64,000 nucleotides of DNA from Ardenticatena maritima (GCF_001306175.1 NZ_LGKN01000005.1:496001-560000); one strand, 5' to 3'. Shown: positions 34,912 through 44,630, numbered from the stretch's first letter. Notes: generated by a model not told the origin, from the letters alone. A program made the numbers and translations.

Positions 34912-35656
34912 TCAACACACGCGGACCGGTTGGACCAGGGCTACCGCCGGCGGGTTCGATGGTCACGCCGACGCCCTGGTAGGTGCGCCACTCATCCGGC
35001 GGCGTGATGGGGAGCACCACGGTATCGCCCCCTGTGAAAATGCCGCCGCTTTCACGCATTCCCTCGGGGCGAATGAGCCACAGTTGGTACGCTTTCCCCG
35101 AAGGCGGCGGGGGAAGATTGCGAATAATCAGGTAGCCCGGCGCGGTGGGGTCGTCTTCGGGGTAGTAGAGCACCGCCTGGACGGGCGCGTTTTGGAGCGG
35201 TTCATCCACGTTGAGCCGCACGGCGCGCCATTCACCAGCCGCCAGGTGGGCGATGAGGTCGCGCTGTTGTTGCAGTTCCGCCTGGGTGGTGCGCCAGTTG
35301 CGATAGAGCCAGAGGTTGCTGAGCAGCAACCCGACGATGAAGAGCGCCGCCAGCCCGCCCCAGAGCGACCAGCGCGGTTTGCGTGTGGCGTGGGCGCGCG
35401 GGTAGCGTGCGGGAATGGCTGCCACGCGCTGCACAAGCGTGGGGGGCGCGGCGCTGAGCGGCGGTGTGTAATGCAGGGCTTCGATGATGGGGTCGTAGGC
35501 GGCGGCTTCGGCGGCGCACGTTGGGCACGTGTGCAGATGAAACCGCACAGCCGCGGCTTCTTCTTCGGGGAGTGCCCCCACCAGATAGAGTTCCAATTGT
35601 TCCAAACACTCGTGGCAGTTCACGGCTTGTTGCACCTTCATTGTCGTCTCTTTCAT
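34898..35656 (-). CDS. Anti-sigma factor, zinc-finger RskA type
   Basis: Membrane protein of 252 residues. The N-terminal anti-sigma domain has the zinc motif HLHTCPTC (His40, Cys44, Cys47) with an earlier Cys pair. One membrane helix follows (about 96-118). The extracytoplasmic RskA-like domain holds LIIRNLPPPPSGKAYQLWLI and ends in a Gly/Pro-rich tail. It binds and inhibits the sigma factor encoded just upstream. Its ATG overlaps the sigma gene stop codon (TAATG), the usual arrangement for stoichiometric production. Confidence 0.9.
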   Translation of the reverse strand: MKETTMKVQQAVNCHECLEQLELYLVGALPEEEAAAVRFHLHTCPTCAAEAAAYDPIIEALHYTPPLSAAPPTLVQRVAAIPARYPRAHATRKPRWSLWGGLAALFIVGLLLSNLWLYRNWRTTQAELQQQRDLIAHLAAGEWRAVRLNVDEPLQNAPVQAVLYYPEDDPTAPGYLIIRNLPPPPSGKAYQLWLIRPEGMRESGGIFTGGDTVVLPITPPDEWRTYQGVGVTIEPAGGSPGPTGPRVLNGGL

Positions 35657-36240
35657 TATACGCGCGGTGTCTGTGTTTCAGATTGCGCCTCTTCCAGGTA
35701 TATCGCGCGCAATTTTTGCAAACCCAGCCGAATGCGGCTTTTTACCGTGCCCAGCGGCACCCCCAGCATTTCGGCAATGTCGGTGTGGCTCAGCCCGTAG
35801 AAAAAGGCGAGTTCCAGGCATTGGCGTTGTTCGTCGGGCAATTCATCCAGGCTCAGGCGGATGATGTCATCCTCGAAGGCTTCCCAGATGGTGCGCGCGC
35901 CCGTGTTCTGCCGCCCAAGGTCGAGTTCTTCTTCGGCGACGGGGCGGCGGTTGTGATAGCGCAGGCGGTCTATGGCGTGGTTGCGTGTGATGGAGAGAAG
36001 CCACGAGAGCAAGCGCCCCCGTTTTTTGCGGTACTGCCCGGCGCGTTGCCAGAGACGCACAAAGACTTCCTGGGCAACGTCTTCCGCCATGTGGGGGTCG
36101 CGGGTGACTTTGAGCGCCATGGAATAGACCGCGTCGAGGTATTTTTCGTAGAGGCGGCGAAAGGCGTCCTCGTCGCCTTGCGCAACGCGGTGGACCAGGT
36201 CGCTATCATCTTCTTCGAGAATGAGCGCTAAGAGCAACAT
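35656..36240 (-). CDS. ECF RNA polymerase sigma factor
   Basis: Group 4 sigma factor, 194 residues, SigK-like by partner type. Region 2 shows FRRLYEKYLDAVYSMALKV and MAEDVAQEVFVRLWQ. Region 4 shows ELPDEQRQCLELAFFYGLS followed by the helix-turn-helix HTDIAEMLGVPLGTVKSRI. The gene is first in an operon with its anti-sigma factor and a membrane protein, so the pair probably responds to an envelope or redox signal. A TATACT box lies upstream on the same strand, but the ECF autoregulatory promoter was not identified. Confidence 0.93.
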   Translation of the reverse strand: MLLLALILEEDDSDLVHRVAQGDEDAFRRLYEKYLDAVYSMALKVTRDPHMAEDVAQEVFVRLWQRAGQYRKKRGRLLSWLLSITRNHAIDRLRYHNRRPVAEEELDLGRQNTGARTIWEAFEDDIIRLSLDELPDEQRQCLELAFFYGLSHTDIAEMLGVPLGTVKSRIRLGLQKLRAIYLEEAQSETQTPRV

Positions 36241-36314
36241 GATGCCTGGGTGGTGGGTTCTTGTCGGTTCGGCAGGAGTATACCCACGAGAAAGAAGGGA
36301 GCAAAGCGAATGAG

Positions 36315-36343
36315 AAGCCCCCCGATCTGTTTTCGGGGGGCTT
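36315..36343. terminator. GC-rich hairpin after the DUF711 gene
   Basis: AAGCCCCCCGA and TCGGGGGGCTT form an 11-bp stem with a 7-base loop just after the stop codon of the minus-strand DUF711 gene. The T tract is poor, so termination is less certain than for the other hairpins. Confidence 0.5.
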
Positions 36344-36347
36344 GCGT

Positions 36348-37562
36348 TCAGAAGAGTTCGACGATTTCATCCAGCATGGTTTGCCAGAGCGCGCCTTCGC
36401 CCGGTTCGTGCAGGTGGAGCACGCGCCCATTGGCGAAGTATTCAAAGTTGAAGTCGGTGAGGTCGCCGGCCTGTTTGCCGGGGATGGGCATGAGGCGCGC
36501 GGTGAGCGGCTTGTTGAGGCGCACGGCAAGCGCGGCAACGTCCAGCAACAGCCCGGTGAGCGCGCGTTCGCTGACGTCGCCGGGGAGCGGCACGGTGTCC
36601 AGCCCGGTGCCACAGACCGCGCTGTAGAGCAACAAGTCGTGGACGGAGTAGGTTTCGCCGGCGCGCGCCGCCAGGATGGCGTCTTCCAGAACGGGGAGCA
36701 TGAGACCGTTGAAGCCCGTGTGCAAAAAGCGTGCGCGCCGCAAGGCGTCGGTGGTGAGCGCCGCCGCCATGAGCGTGCCGGGAGCGCCAAAGGGGGATGC
36801 CCCAAGGGCTTCGATGCCCGCGGCGGTGCTTTTGTCGGGCGTGGGGAAGGGCGCCATGGAAAAATCCAGCCCCTTGAAGATGAGGTTGTGGCGTTGCGCC
36901 AGTTCATCCATGATGATGGTCAGCGCACGCCCGTGGGATTCCAGCGCCGCTGCAAGCCGCGCGCGTGCCATGCCGAGCGTGTCGGCGTCGGTGTAGGCTT
37001 CGACGAGCAGGTCGCCGCATTCCAGCGCTAAGGCCACAGTCGGCGGCTCTTTGGGATGGGCGTAGGCGGCGGGGAAGAATGGGCTATAGGGCGGCACGTT
37101 GGCGAGTGCGGCAAAGCGCAGGTTGGCAAATCCGTTTTCTTCGACGGTGGCAAGGTGGCGAATGAGAGCGGCTATTTCGCGGGCAACGCTGATGTGAATG
37201 CCTTCGCTGACCGAGGCGTAGAGCACGCTGCAAAAGATGGTTTGCGTGGCTTCGAGGATGCGGGTGAGAGTCTGCAAACGGGTGTGCTGGTTGCGTTGGG
37301 TGGCGTCCAGCGTTCCGAGCGAGGTGTAATCGAAGCCCATTTGGGGGGCTTCGCGGTTGAGATAGAGGGCGAGTGTGTACACGTCGCGGTCGTCGCCCCA
37401 CGTGTGCCAGGGGGGCAACGCCAACCGCACGGTTTGCACGGTAAATCCGCGGGCGTTGAGCGTCTCGCGAATGTCAGCGGCGGCTTGCGCCAGCGGTTCG
37501 AGGTGCGGTTGCGGGTCGAAAGGGTCTATGGATGTGAAAAACGTGATGGAACGCACGTGCAT
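36348..37562 (-). CDS. DUF711 family protein
   Basis: 404-residue cytosolic protein of the DUF711 group, related to the UPF0210/PFL-like proteins whose fold recalls radical enzymes but whose function is unknown. Recognisable features are MHVRSITFFTS at the start, KGLDFSMAPFPTPDKSTAAGIEALG, which is the family signature and is seen as DFSMAPFP then STAAGIEALG, and YSAVCGTGLDTVPLPGD. The gene stands between the ECF sigma operon and the acyl-CoA dehydrogenase, divergent from the latter. Confidence 0.8.
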   Translation of the reverse strand: MHVRSITFFTSIDPFDPQPHLEPLAQAAADIRETLNARGFTVQTVRLALPPWHTWGDDRDVYTLALYLNREAPQMGFDYTSLGTLDATQRNQHTRLQTLTRILEATQTIFCSVLYASVSEGIHISVAREIAALIRHLATVEENGFANLRFAALANVPPYSPFFPAAYAHPKEPPTVALALECGDLLVEAYTDADTLGMARARLAAALESHGRALTIIMDELAQRHNLIFKGLDFSMAPFPTPDKSTAAGIEALGASPFGAPGTLMAAALTTDALRRARFLHTGFNGLMLPVLEDAILAARAGETYSVHDLLLYSAVCGTGLDTVPLPGDVSERALTGLLLDVAALAVRLNKPLTARLMPIPGKQAGDLTDFNFEYFANGRVLHLHEPGEGALWQTMLDEIVELF

Positions 37563-37714
37563 AGGTTGCTCCGCAAGGTCGTTGTTGGCGTTTCGTCTGT
37601 TGTGTAGCGTAAAGCAAGAGGCGCGTCAAATGGGTGTTGATACTTTCGAGCAAGTCGGCTTCATGATACAATCGCAACGCCTGCCAACTCAATGAAGAGT
37701 GAAGGAGTGTTCGT

Positions 37715-38869
37715 ATGAACTTCGAGTATACCGAAGAACAAAGGATGATTCGTGATGCCGTGCGCGCTTTTGCCCGCGAGCAGATTCTCCCCTACTCCCG
37801 CGATTGGGAATTGCAGGAAGCCTTCCCCCGTGAGTTGATTCGTGAGATGGGCAAATTGGGTTTTTTGGGTGTGCCCATTCCCGAAGAGTACGGCGGCGCC
37901 GGGCTGGATTACATTGCCGAAGCCATTGTGTTTGAAGAAATCGGCTACGCCGACTCCTCGGTGCGCACCACGTTGTCGGTGCAGATGTCGCTGGTTGAGT
38001 TGACCATTCTGAACTGGGGCACCGAAGAGCAAAAACGCAAGTATCTGCCCAAACTTTGCTCCGGTGAGTGGATCGGGTGCTTTGGGCTGACCGAGCCGAA
38101 CGCGGGATCGGATGCGAGCAATGTGCAGACGCGCGCCGTGCGCGACGGCAATGAGTGGGTGTTGAATGGGCAGAAGATCTGGATTAGCAACGGCACATGG
38201 GCTGACCTGGCGATTATCTTTGCCCAGACCGAACCCGGCAGTCGCCACAAGGGCATGGTGGCGTTCCTGGTGGAAACCGATACACCCGGCTTTGAGGCGC
38301 GCAAGATGAAGGGCAAACTCGGCTTGCGCGCCAGCGACACGGGCGAACTCTTCCTCACCGATGTGCGCGTGCCGGATTCGGCGCGGTTGGGCGAAGTGGG
38401 GCAAGGGTTCTTTGTGGCGATGAGCGCGCTGGATAACGGGCGCTACGGCGTGGCCAGCGGGTGCGTGGGCATTGCGCAGCGCGCGCTGGATTGCAGTGTG
38501 GAATACGCCAAGGAACGCATTGCCTTCGACAAGCCGATTGCCTCGTTCCAGTTGGTGCAGGCGATGCTGGCGGATATGTATGTTGAAACGCAAGCCGCGC
38601 GCTTGCTCGTCTATCAGGCGGGGCATGTGAAGAACAAAGGCGAACGGAGCACCATTCCGGTCTCGGTGGCGAAATACTACGCCAGCGAAGTGGCCAAACG
38701 CGCCGCAGACATGGCGATTCAGATTCACGGCGGCTATGGCTACTCGAACGAATATCCGCCCGAACGGCTCTGGCGCGATGCGCGTGTGGCGAGCATTTAC
38801 GAAGGCACCAGCCAAATCCAGCAGTTGATTATTGGGCGGCATTTGACGGGCTTGGAGGCCTTTTTCTAA
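37715..38869 (+). CDS. Acyl-CoA dehydrogenase
   Basis: FAD enzyme of beta-oxidation or branched-chain acyl-CoA metabolism, 384 residues, a typical homotetrameric member. The N-terminal helical domain begins NFEYTEEQRMIRDAVRAFA. The beta domain has FGLTEPNAGSDAS and WISNGTWADLAI. The C-terminal domain has QIHGGYGYSNEYPPERLWRDAR and SIYEGTSQIQQ, with the catalytic Glu in YEGT. Short-chain or butyryl-type specificity is likely from this motif but not certain. The ribosome site is GTGAAGGAG; a terminator follows. Confidence 0.93.
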   Translation: MNFEYTEEQRMIRDAVRAFAREQILPYSRDWELQEAFPRELIREMGKLGFLGVPIPEEYGGAGLDYIAEAIVFEEIGYADSSVRTTLSVQMSLVELTILNWGTEEQKRKYLPKLCSGEWIGCFGLTEPNAGSDASNVQTRAVRDGNEWVLNGQKIWISNGTWADLAIIFAQTEPGSRHKGMVAFLVETDTPGFEARKMKGKLGLRASDTGELFLTDVRVPDSARLGEVGQGFFVAMSALDNGRYGVASGCVGIAQRALDCSVEYAKERIAFDKPIASFQLVQAMLADMYVETQAARLLVYQAGHVKNKGERSTIPVSVAKYYASEVAKRAADMAIQIHGGYGYSNEYPPERLWRDARVASIYEGTSQIQQLIIGRHLTGLEAFF

Positions 38870-38896
38870 CCGCTGACGGTGCAACACAACCAACCC

Positions 38897-38938
38897 AAGC
38901 CGCACGGGCAACCGACCATGCCTGTGCGGCTTTCTGTT
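38897..38938 (+). terminator. Terminator after the acyl-CoA dehydrogenase gene
   Basis: A 14-bp stem (AAGCCGCACGGGCA with TGCCTGTGCGGCTT, one mismatch) around an 8-base loop, followed by TCTGTTTG. It separates the dehydrogenase from the PuuD-like gene. Confidence 0.8.
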
Positions 38939-38959
38939 TGCAGACGAGGAGGAGACACC

Positions 38960-39685
38960 ATGCGCCCTGTGATTGGCATTACCACCAGCACGCTCAAACC
39001 CAAGCCGGAGTTCCCGCTGACGCAGGTCGCCACGACGCGCGCCTATTCGGAGGCGGTCATGCGGGCGGGTGGGATTCCGCTGTTGATTCCCCCGTTGCCG
39101 GAGATTGCCGAAATGTACCTTGACGCCATAGACGGGTTGATTTTGAGCGGGGGCGGCGATATTGCGCCCTGGCGCTACACAACCGAGCCGCCGCACCCGC
39201 AAGTCTATGGGCTGGATGAGACGCGGGATGCGCTGGAAGTGGCGCTGGCGCAAGCGGCGGTGGCGCGCGATATGCCACTGCTGGCGATTTGCCGCGGGAT
39301 GCAGGTGCTCGCGGTGGCGTTGGGTGGCACGCTCATTCAGCATATCCCCGATGCGATACCTTCGGCGTTGGAGCACCGCCCTGAGCCGTTGCGCGTGCCG
39401 TTGCCGCGCCACGAGGTGCAAATTGCAGAGGGCAGCCGCCTGGCGGCAGTGCTGGAAACGCAGCGGTTGAGTGTGAACAGCGGCCACCACCAGGCGGTGC
39501 GCACGGTTGCCGAGCCTCTGCAGGTGGTGGCGCATGCCCCCGATGGCGTGGTGGAAGCCATCGAAGTGCGCAAGGCGCGGTTTGTGGTGGGGGTACAGTG
39601 GCATCCGGAGTTGTTGGGAGATGAGGCGGTGCATCAGCGTTTGTTCAAGCAATTGGTGCAGGCGGCGCGCGGTGGGCGCGCGTAG
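38960..39685 (+). CDS. Gamma-glutamyl-gamma-aminobutyrate hydrolase family protein
   Basis: Class I glutamine-amidotransferase-like hydrolase (PuuD/peptidase C26), 241 residues from the ATG at 38960, which follows GAGGAGGAG. The start MRPVIGITTST is typical. The nucleophile elbow is AICRGMQVLAVALGG with the active Cys, and the His/Glu pair lies in VQWHPE. LILSGGGDIAPWRY gives the oxyanion region. Members cleave gamma-glutamyl amides, for example in polyamine catabolism. No polyamine genes are adjacent, so the substrate is uncertain. Confidence 0.88.
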   Translation: MRPVIGITTSTLKPKPEFPLTQVATTRAYSEAVMRAGGIPLLIPPLPEIAEMYLDAIDGLILSGGGDIAPWRYTTEPPHPQVYGLDETRDALEVALAQAAVARDMPLLAICRGMQVLAVALGGTLIQHIPDAIPSALEHRPEPLRVPLPRHEVQIAEGSRLAAVLETQRLSVNSGHHQAVRTVAEPLQVVAHAPDGVVEAIEVRKARFVVGVQWHPELLGDEAVHQRLFKQLVQAARGGRA

Positions 39686-39695
39686 CGGCGCACGA

Positions 39696-39723
39696 TTGAC
39701 ACCGCCGGGCTTTCGTCTATCGT
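39696..39723 (+). promoter_or_regulatory. Candidate sigma-A promoter of selD
   Basis: TTGACA (39696-39701) and TATCGT (39718-39723) with a 16-base spacer, about 36 bases before the selD start codon. Confidence 0.5.
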
Positions 39724-39758
39724 TTGCGCACGCCTGTTGATTGAACAAGGAGGGCTTC

Positions 39759-40814
39759 ATGGCGGACATTCGTTTGACGCAACTCGTCGCCTGCGCTGGT
39801 TGAGCCAGCAAAGTCGGCTTGGCCGACTTGGCGCACGTGTTGCGCCAATTGCCAACAAGTGAAGACCCCAACGTACTGGTCGGCACGGCTGTGCCGGCTG
39901 ATGCCGGCGTCTATCGTTTGAGCGACGATGTGGCGCTGGTGCAAAGCGTGGACCTGTTCACCCCGGTGGTGGATGACCCCTTCGACTACGGGCGCATTGC
40001 GGCGGCGAACAGCCTGAGCGACCTGTATGCGATGGGCGCGACGCCCCGCACGGCGCTGAATGTGGTGAGTTTCCCGAAGGGGTTGCCGACCGAGATTTTG
40101 GTGGAGATGTTGCGCGGCGGTGCTGAGGTTGCGCGGGAGGCTGGTGTGGCGATTCTCGGCGGGCACACCGTGCAGGGACCCGAACCGATGTACGGCTTGG
40201 CGGTCACGGGCGTTGTGCATCCTCAGCGGCTGGTGAGCAATCAAGGCGCACAGCCGGGCGACCTGCTGGTGCTGACGAAGCCGCTTGGGCTGGGTATTCT
40301 GACAACCGCGCACAAGCGGGGCATGCTCCCCGATGATGTGTTGCGCGAAGCCGTCGAGGTGATGGCGACGCTCAACCGGGCGGCGGCGGAGGCGATGACG
40401 GCGGTGGGCGTGCATGCCGCCACCGACATTACCGGTTATGGCTTGCTGGGGCATTTGCATGAATTGCTCGCGGCAAGCGGCGCGGCGGCGCGGATTGTGG
40501 CCGAGCGTGTGCCTGTGCTGGAGGCGGCGTGGACGTTTGCCGCGCAGAATGTGGTGCCCGGCGGTTCGCAAAGCACGTTCGGCTATCTCACAGACGAAAT
40601 TCAGGCGGTGACCTGGGATGCCGCGCTCACGTGGGAGCAGCAAATTGTGTTGTGTGATGCACAAACGAGCGGCGGCTTGCTGATAGCCGTGCCGCCTGAG
40701 CGGGTGGAGGCGCTTTTGGCTGCGCTGGAAGCCCGTGGCGTGGCAACGCGCGCGCTGATTGGTGAGGTTGTGGCGGGTGCGCCGGGGCATATTGACGTGA
40801 CGGCGCACGAGTGA
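39759..40814 (+). CDS. selD: Selenide, water dikinase SelD, selenocysteine-containing
   Basis: Makes selenophosphate, the selenium donor for selenocysteine and selenouridine, 351 residues if TGA is read through. Translation from the ATG at 39759 (AAGGAGGGC upstream) gives LTQLVACAG, then a TGA codon (39801-39803), then ASKVGLADL. The TGA falls exactly on the catalytic Cys of the family (Cys17 of the E. coli enzyme), and the essential Lys is kept three residues later. The downstream frame is intact to the end, with DLYAMGATPRTALNV, ILGGHTVQGPEPMYGL and DAQTSGGLLIAV. A hairpin follows the TGA. Reading the gene as starting after the TGA would remove the active site. An amphi-Trp gene follows. 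Confidence 0.93.
39801..39832 (+). promoter_or_regulatory. Selenocysteine TGA codon with candidate SECIS hairpin
   Basis: The in-frame TGA (39801-39803) is followed after seven bases by AAGTCGGC (39811-39818), loop TTG, and GCCGACTT (39822-39829), a perfect 8-bp stem; GCC/GGC can extend it outward. Bacterial SECIS hairpins lie directly behind the UGA inside the coding region, as here. The apical G in the loop fits the SelB-binding pattern loosely. Confidence 0.75.
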
Positions 40815-40848
40815 GGGGGCGTGGAAACCGACACGAAAGGAGCCTGGC

Positions 40849-41115
40849 ATGACGCAAAAACCCCACCGCGATGTTGAAAAAGTCTATTCGGTGAAGCAAT
40901 TTGCCGCCAAACTGCGGCGGCTCGCCGATGCGCTGGAAGCCAACAAGCCGTTTGTGATTCAGGTGGCGGGGGAGCGCATCTATGTGCCGCGCGATGCCGT
41001 CATCAGCATTGAGCATGAGCGGGCGGCGGATGGCGAGGAGTTGGAGTTTCAACTCAAATGGAACATTCCCGACGAGGAAGAAACGGACGCCGTGGATGTT
41101 GAAGCCGACGCCTGA
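40849..41115 (+). CDS. Amphi-Trp domain protein
   Basis: Small cytosolic protein of 88 residues that matches the amphi-Trp domain pattern: an N-terminal helix VKQFAAKLRRLADALEANK, a beta segment FVIQVAGERIYVPRDA, and the closing GEELEFQLKW with the Trp that names the family, then an acidic tail. Function is unknown. It lies 34 bases after selD on the same strand with a GAAAGGAG ribosome site, so the two are likely co-expressed. It converges with ftsK across six bases. Confidence 0.8.
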   Translation: MTQKPHRDVEKVYSVKQFAAKLRRLADALEANKPFVIQVAGERIYVPRDAVISIEHERAADGEELEFQLKWNIPDEEETDAVDVEADA

Positions 41116-41121
41116 GGCGGG

Positions 41122-43344
41122 CTAGCCTTCTTTTTCGCGGGTGGCGGCGCGTTTGCGCACCATGCCTGTGCGTGGGTCAATCAGCCCCTCGCGTGCCAGA
41201 AACTCGAACAGGCGCTCGGCGCGCGCCAGGCTCACACGCAAGCGATGCTGAATGAGCCGCGGGCTGAGGCGGGCGTACTGCGTGGTGAGTTCGCGCGCTT
41301 GCGGCAAAAGTGGGTCGGGTTCGGATTCATCCGCGGGCAGGGCGTCCCACAACGATTGTTGCATCAAGACACCTTCGGGCGGCGCATCTACCAGGTTGGT
41401 GGATCGCCGTTTTTCTTTGGCGTGCGCCGGGCGTTGGGCGGCGGCGCTCTGCCAGAAGCGGATGAGTTCGCGCAATTCTTCGTCGCTGACGTAGCAGGCT
41501 TGCGCGCGCATGGGAATTGAGGCGTCGGAACCGAGGTAGAGCATGTCGCCACTGCCGAGCAGGGTTTCGGCGCCCGGTTTGTCGAGAATGACGCGGCTGT
41601 CAATCTGGCTGGCGACGGCGAACGCGATGCGCGCCGGGAAGTTGGCTTTGATCAGCCCGGTAATCACATTGACGCTGGGGCGTTGCGTCGCCACGATGAG
41701 GTGGATGCCCGTGGCGCGCGCCATTTGCGCCAGCCGCGTGATGTTGTACTCCACTTCATCGGGTGCGGTGAGCATGAGGTCGGCGAGTTCGTCAATGACG
41801 ATGACCATGTACGGCAACGGGCGGTCGCCGCGCTCACGTGCGGCGCGGTTGTAGGCGTCCAGGTGGCGCGCGCCCACGGCGCTGAACAGCACATAGCGCC
41901 GCTCCATTTCCGCCACCGCCCAGCGCAGGGCGGGTGTCACGTGCTCAATGTCGGTAATCACCGGCGTCACCAGGTGGGGGATGCCGTTGTAGACGCTCAA
42001 TTCGACCATTTTGGGGTCAATCAACAGCAGGTTGAGCCGGTCGGGCGGGTTGTGGCAGAGCAAGCAGGCGAGAATGGCGTTGATGCAGACCGATTTCCCG
42101 CTGCCGGTTGCGCCGGCGATGAGCAGATGCGGCATTTTGGCGAGGTCGGCAACCAGCGGCGCACCGCTGACGTCGCGCCCGAGGGCAAGCCGCAGAGGGC
42201 TTTGCAGGCGCTGGAATTCGGGCGATTCCATGACGCCCCGCAAGGTGACGATGTCGGCGTTGTCGTTCGGCACTTCGATGCCGACGATGGGCTTCCCCGG
42301 CACCGGCGCTTCGATGCGGATGCGCGGCGCGGAAAGCGCCAGGGCGAGGTCGTTTGCCAGGCGGGTGATGGCGCGCACCTTCACTTTGTAGCGGCGGGTT
42401 TCGCCCCGCACTGTGCGCTCAATGTAGCCCGGTTCAACGCCAAATTGCGTGACGCGGGGACCGCGCTGGACTTCGACAACACGCGCGGGCACATGAAAGT
42501 GCGCCAACGTTTCTTCGATGATGCGCGTTTTGGTGCGAATGGAGAGCGGGTCGAAGGCGCTTTCGTCGTCTTCGCGCAGGAAGGTTTGCCAGGGCGGAAG
42601 CGGCCAGGGCGTTTCATCGTCAAGGGTGGGGGCGGAGGTCGCGCGGCGCGTTATGCCGACGGCGGGAAGCGTGAGCCGTGGTGCGCGCCACCGGCGCAGG
42701 GCACGCCAAGCCTGTCGCCCCAGGGTGGCGGCGAACGCCAGCAACCGCCCCAGCGCGTTGCGCACGGGACGCCACCAGGCGAGTGAGGGGGTGGGCAGGG
42801 GGATGTGCGGCATGGTGGGAAGGAAAGTGTGCAACGGGCGACCACTCACCCAGCGGAGCAGCAACAGCGCTAGCAGACCAAGCACCAACCACGTCCCCCA
42901 GCGCCCGAAACCAAGGAGCAACCAGCGCGCCAATGTCGCCCCAACACGCCCGCCATGCGCTCCGGTTCCCCCGCCCGCCACTTCAAGCGCCGCAAGCGCC
43001 AGCAGACTTCCCGCAAACAGGCCGCCCAGAAAGCGCGGCTGGCGCATTTCGGGCCAATCGAGGCGCGGCGCCAGCAGCCAGGCGCCGATGCTGATCAGGG
43101 CGAGTGTGGCGAACCAGCGCCCCGCCCCCAGCCAGGTTTGCCAGAAAGCCACCCAACGGGCGATGGGGGGGCTGTGCGTGGTGCTGAGGAAAGCCACCGC
43201 AGAAAAAAGCCCCAGCAAAATGAGCAGCAAGGCGGCGGCGTCAACCAGGGCGGCGAATGAAAAGCGAAAACGACGCTGGGATGTGCGGCGTCGTTGACGA
43301 GAGGTTTTTTGGGTTTTGGAACGGGCTGTTTTCTTGCGAGCCAT
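41122..43344 (-). CDS. ftsK: DNA translocase FtsK/SpoIIIE
   Basis: Septum-located DNA pump that clears chromosome ends during division, 740 residues. The N-terminus is basic, then there are about four or five membrane helices (to about 165). A Pro-rich linker is followed by the motor domain with the alpha region VPARVVEVQRGPRVTQFGVEPG, visible as VVEVQRGPRVTQF, Walker A AGATGSGKSVCINAIL and the Walker B region YMVIVIDELADLM. The C-terminal winged-helix gamma domain (about 655-735, AERLFEFLAREGLIDPRTG) would read the polar KOPS-type sequences. The linker is short compared with E. coli FtsK, as in SpoIIIE-type proteins. Confidence 0.95.
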   Translation of the reverse strand: MARKKTARSKTQKTSRQRRRTSQRRFRFSFAALVDAAALLLILLGLFSAVAFLSTTHSPPIARWVAFWQTWLGAGRWFATLALISIGAWLLAPRLDWPEMRQPRFLGGLFAGSLLALAALEVAGGGTGAHGGRVGATLARWLLLGFGRWGTWLVLGLLALLLLRWVSGRPLHTFLPTMPHIPLPTPSLAWWRPVRNALGRLLAFAATLGRQAWRALRRWRAPRLTLPAVGITRRATSAPTLDDETPWPLPPWQTFLREDDESAFDPLSIRTKTRIIEETLAHFHVPARVVEVQRGPRVTQFGVEPGYIERTVRGETRRYKVKVRAITRLANDLALALSAPRIRIEAPVPGKPIVGIEVPNDNADIVTLRGVMESPEFQRLQSPLRLALGRDVSGAPLVADLAKMPHLLIAGATGSGKSVCINAILACLLCHNPPDRLNLLLIDPKMVELSVYNGIPHLVTPVITDIEHVTPALRWAVAEMERRYVLFSAVGARHLDAYNRAARERGDRPLPYMVIVIDELADLMLTAPDEVEYNITRLAQMARATGIHLIVATQRPSVNVITGLIKANFPARIAFAVASQIDSRVILDKPGAETLLGSGDMLYLGSDASIPMRAQACYVSDEELRELIRFWQSAAAQRPAHAKEKRRSTNLVDAPPEGVLMQQSLWDALPADESEPDPLLPQARELTTQYARLSPRLIQHRLRVSLARAERLFEFLAREGLIDPRTGMVRKRAATREKEG

Positions 43345-43390
43345 GGGTGTATTGTAGCACGGCGTTCAGAAGGAACACAACGCAAATGAA

Positions 43391-43432
43391 AACCTGCCAG
43401 GCCTCTTCCTGTGTGAGGAGACCTGGCAGGTT
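43391..43432 (-). terminator. Terminator after the isocitrate dehydrogenase transcript
   Basis: AACCTGCCAGG and CCTGGCAGGTT form an 11-bp outer stem, extended by a TCTTCCT/AGGAGA inner stem, with TTTTCATTTG behind it on the minus strand. It follows the 63-residue ORF. Confidence 0.75.
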
Positions 43433-43440
43433 CGGTTGTG

Positions 43441-43628
43441 CTATCGGCGCAGGTATTCCGCCAGGCGCACGTTGTTTTCGTGGATGAGCGACGCGACAAA
43501 GCGCAAAATGGTTTCGACGTCCACCTCTTCATCGCCCAGCGTCTCGGCGAGCGTGTCCAGAAACTCATCAATGAGCGTGCTCATCTCTTCGTACGAAAGC
43601 CCCGGTGTCTCGCGAGGGTCTTGCATGC

Positions 43629-43632
<4 letters not shown>
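43441..43632 (-). CDS. Small acidic helical protein, 63 residues
   Basis: Starts within the stop codon of the upstream dehydrogenase gene (ATGA overlap) and ends just before a terminator, so translational coupling is likely. The product is acidic and helical ([20 protein letters not shown], then [18 protein letters not shown]) with a basic end. No known domain is recognised. The overlap and position support a real gene; the function is unknown. Confidence 0.65.

Positions 43633-44630
<998 letters not shown>

Noticed and set aside
37661-39886. A 741-codon open frame on the minus strand opposite the acyl-CoA dehydrogenase and PuuD genes
   Set aside because: The opposite strand holds two conserved enzymes with catalytic motifs; the minus translation has no family features and runs across a terminator.
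39819-40814. selD starting at the TTG after the TGA codon
   Set aside because: That start would drop the catalytic residue and Lys, and it lies inside the hairpin. The ATG at 39759 has a proper ribosome site and gives the full N-terminus.
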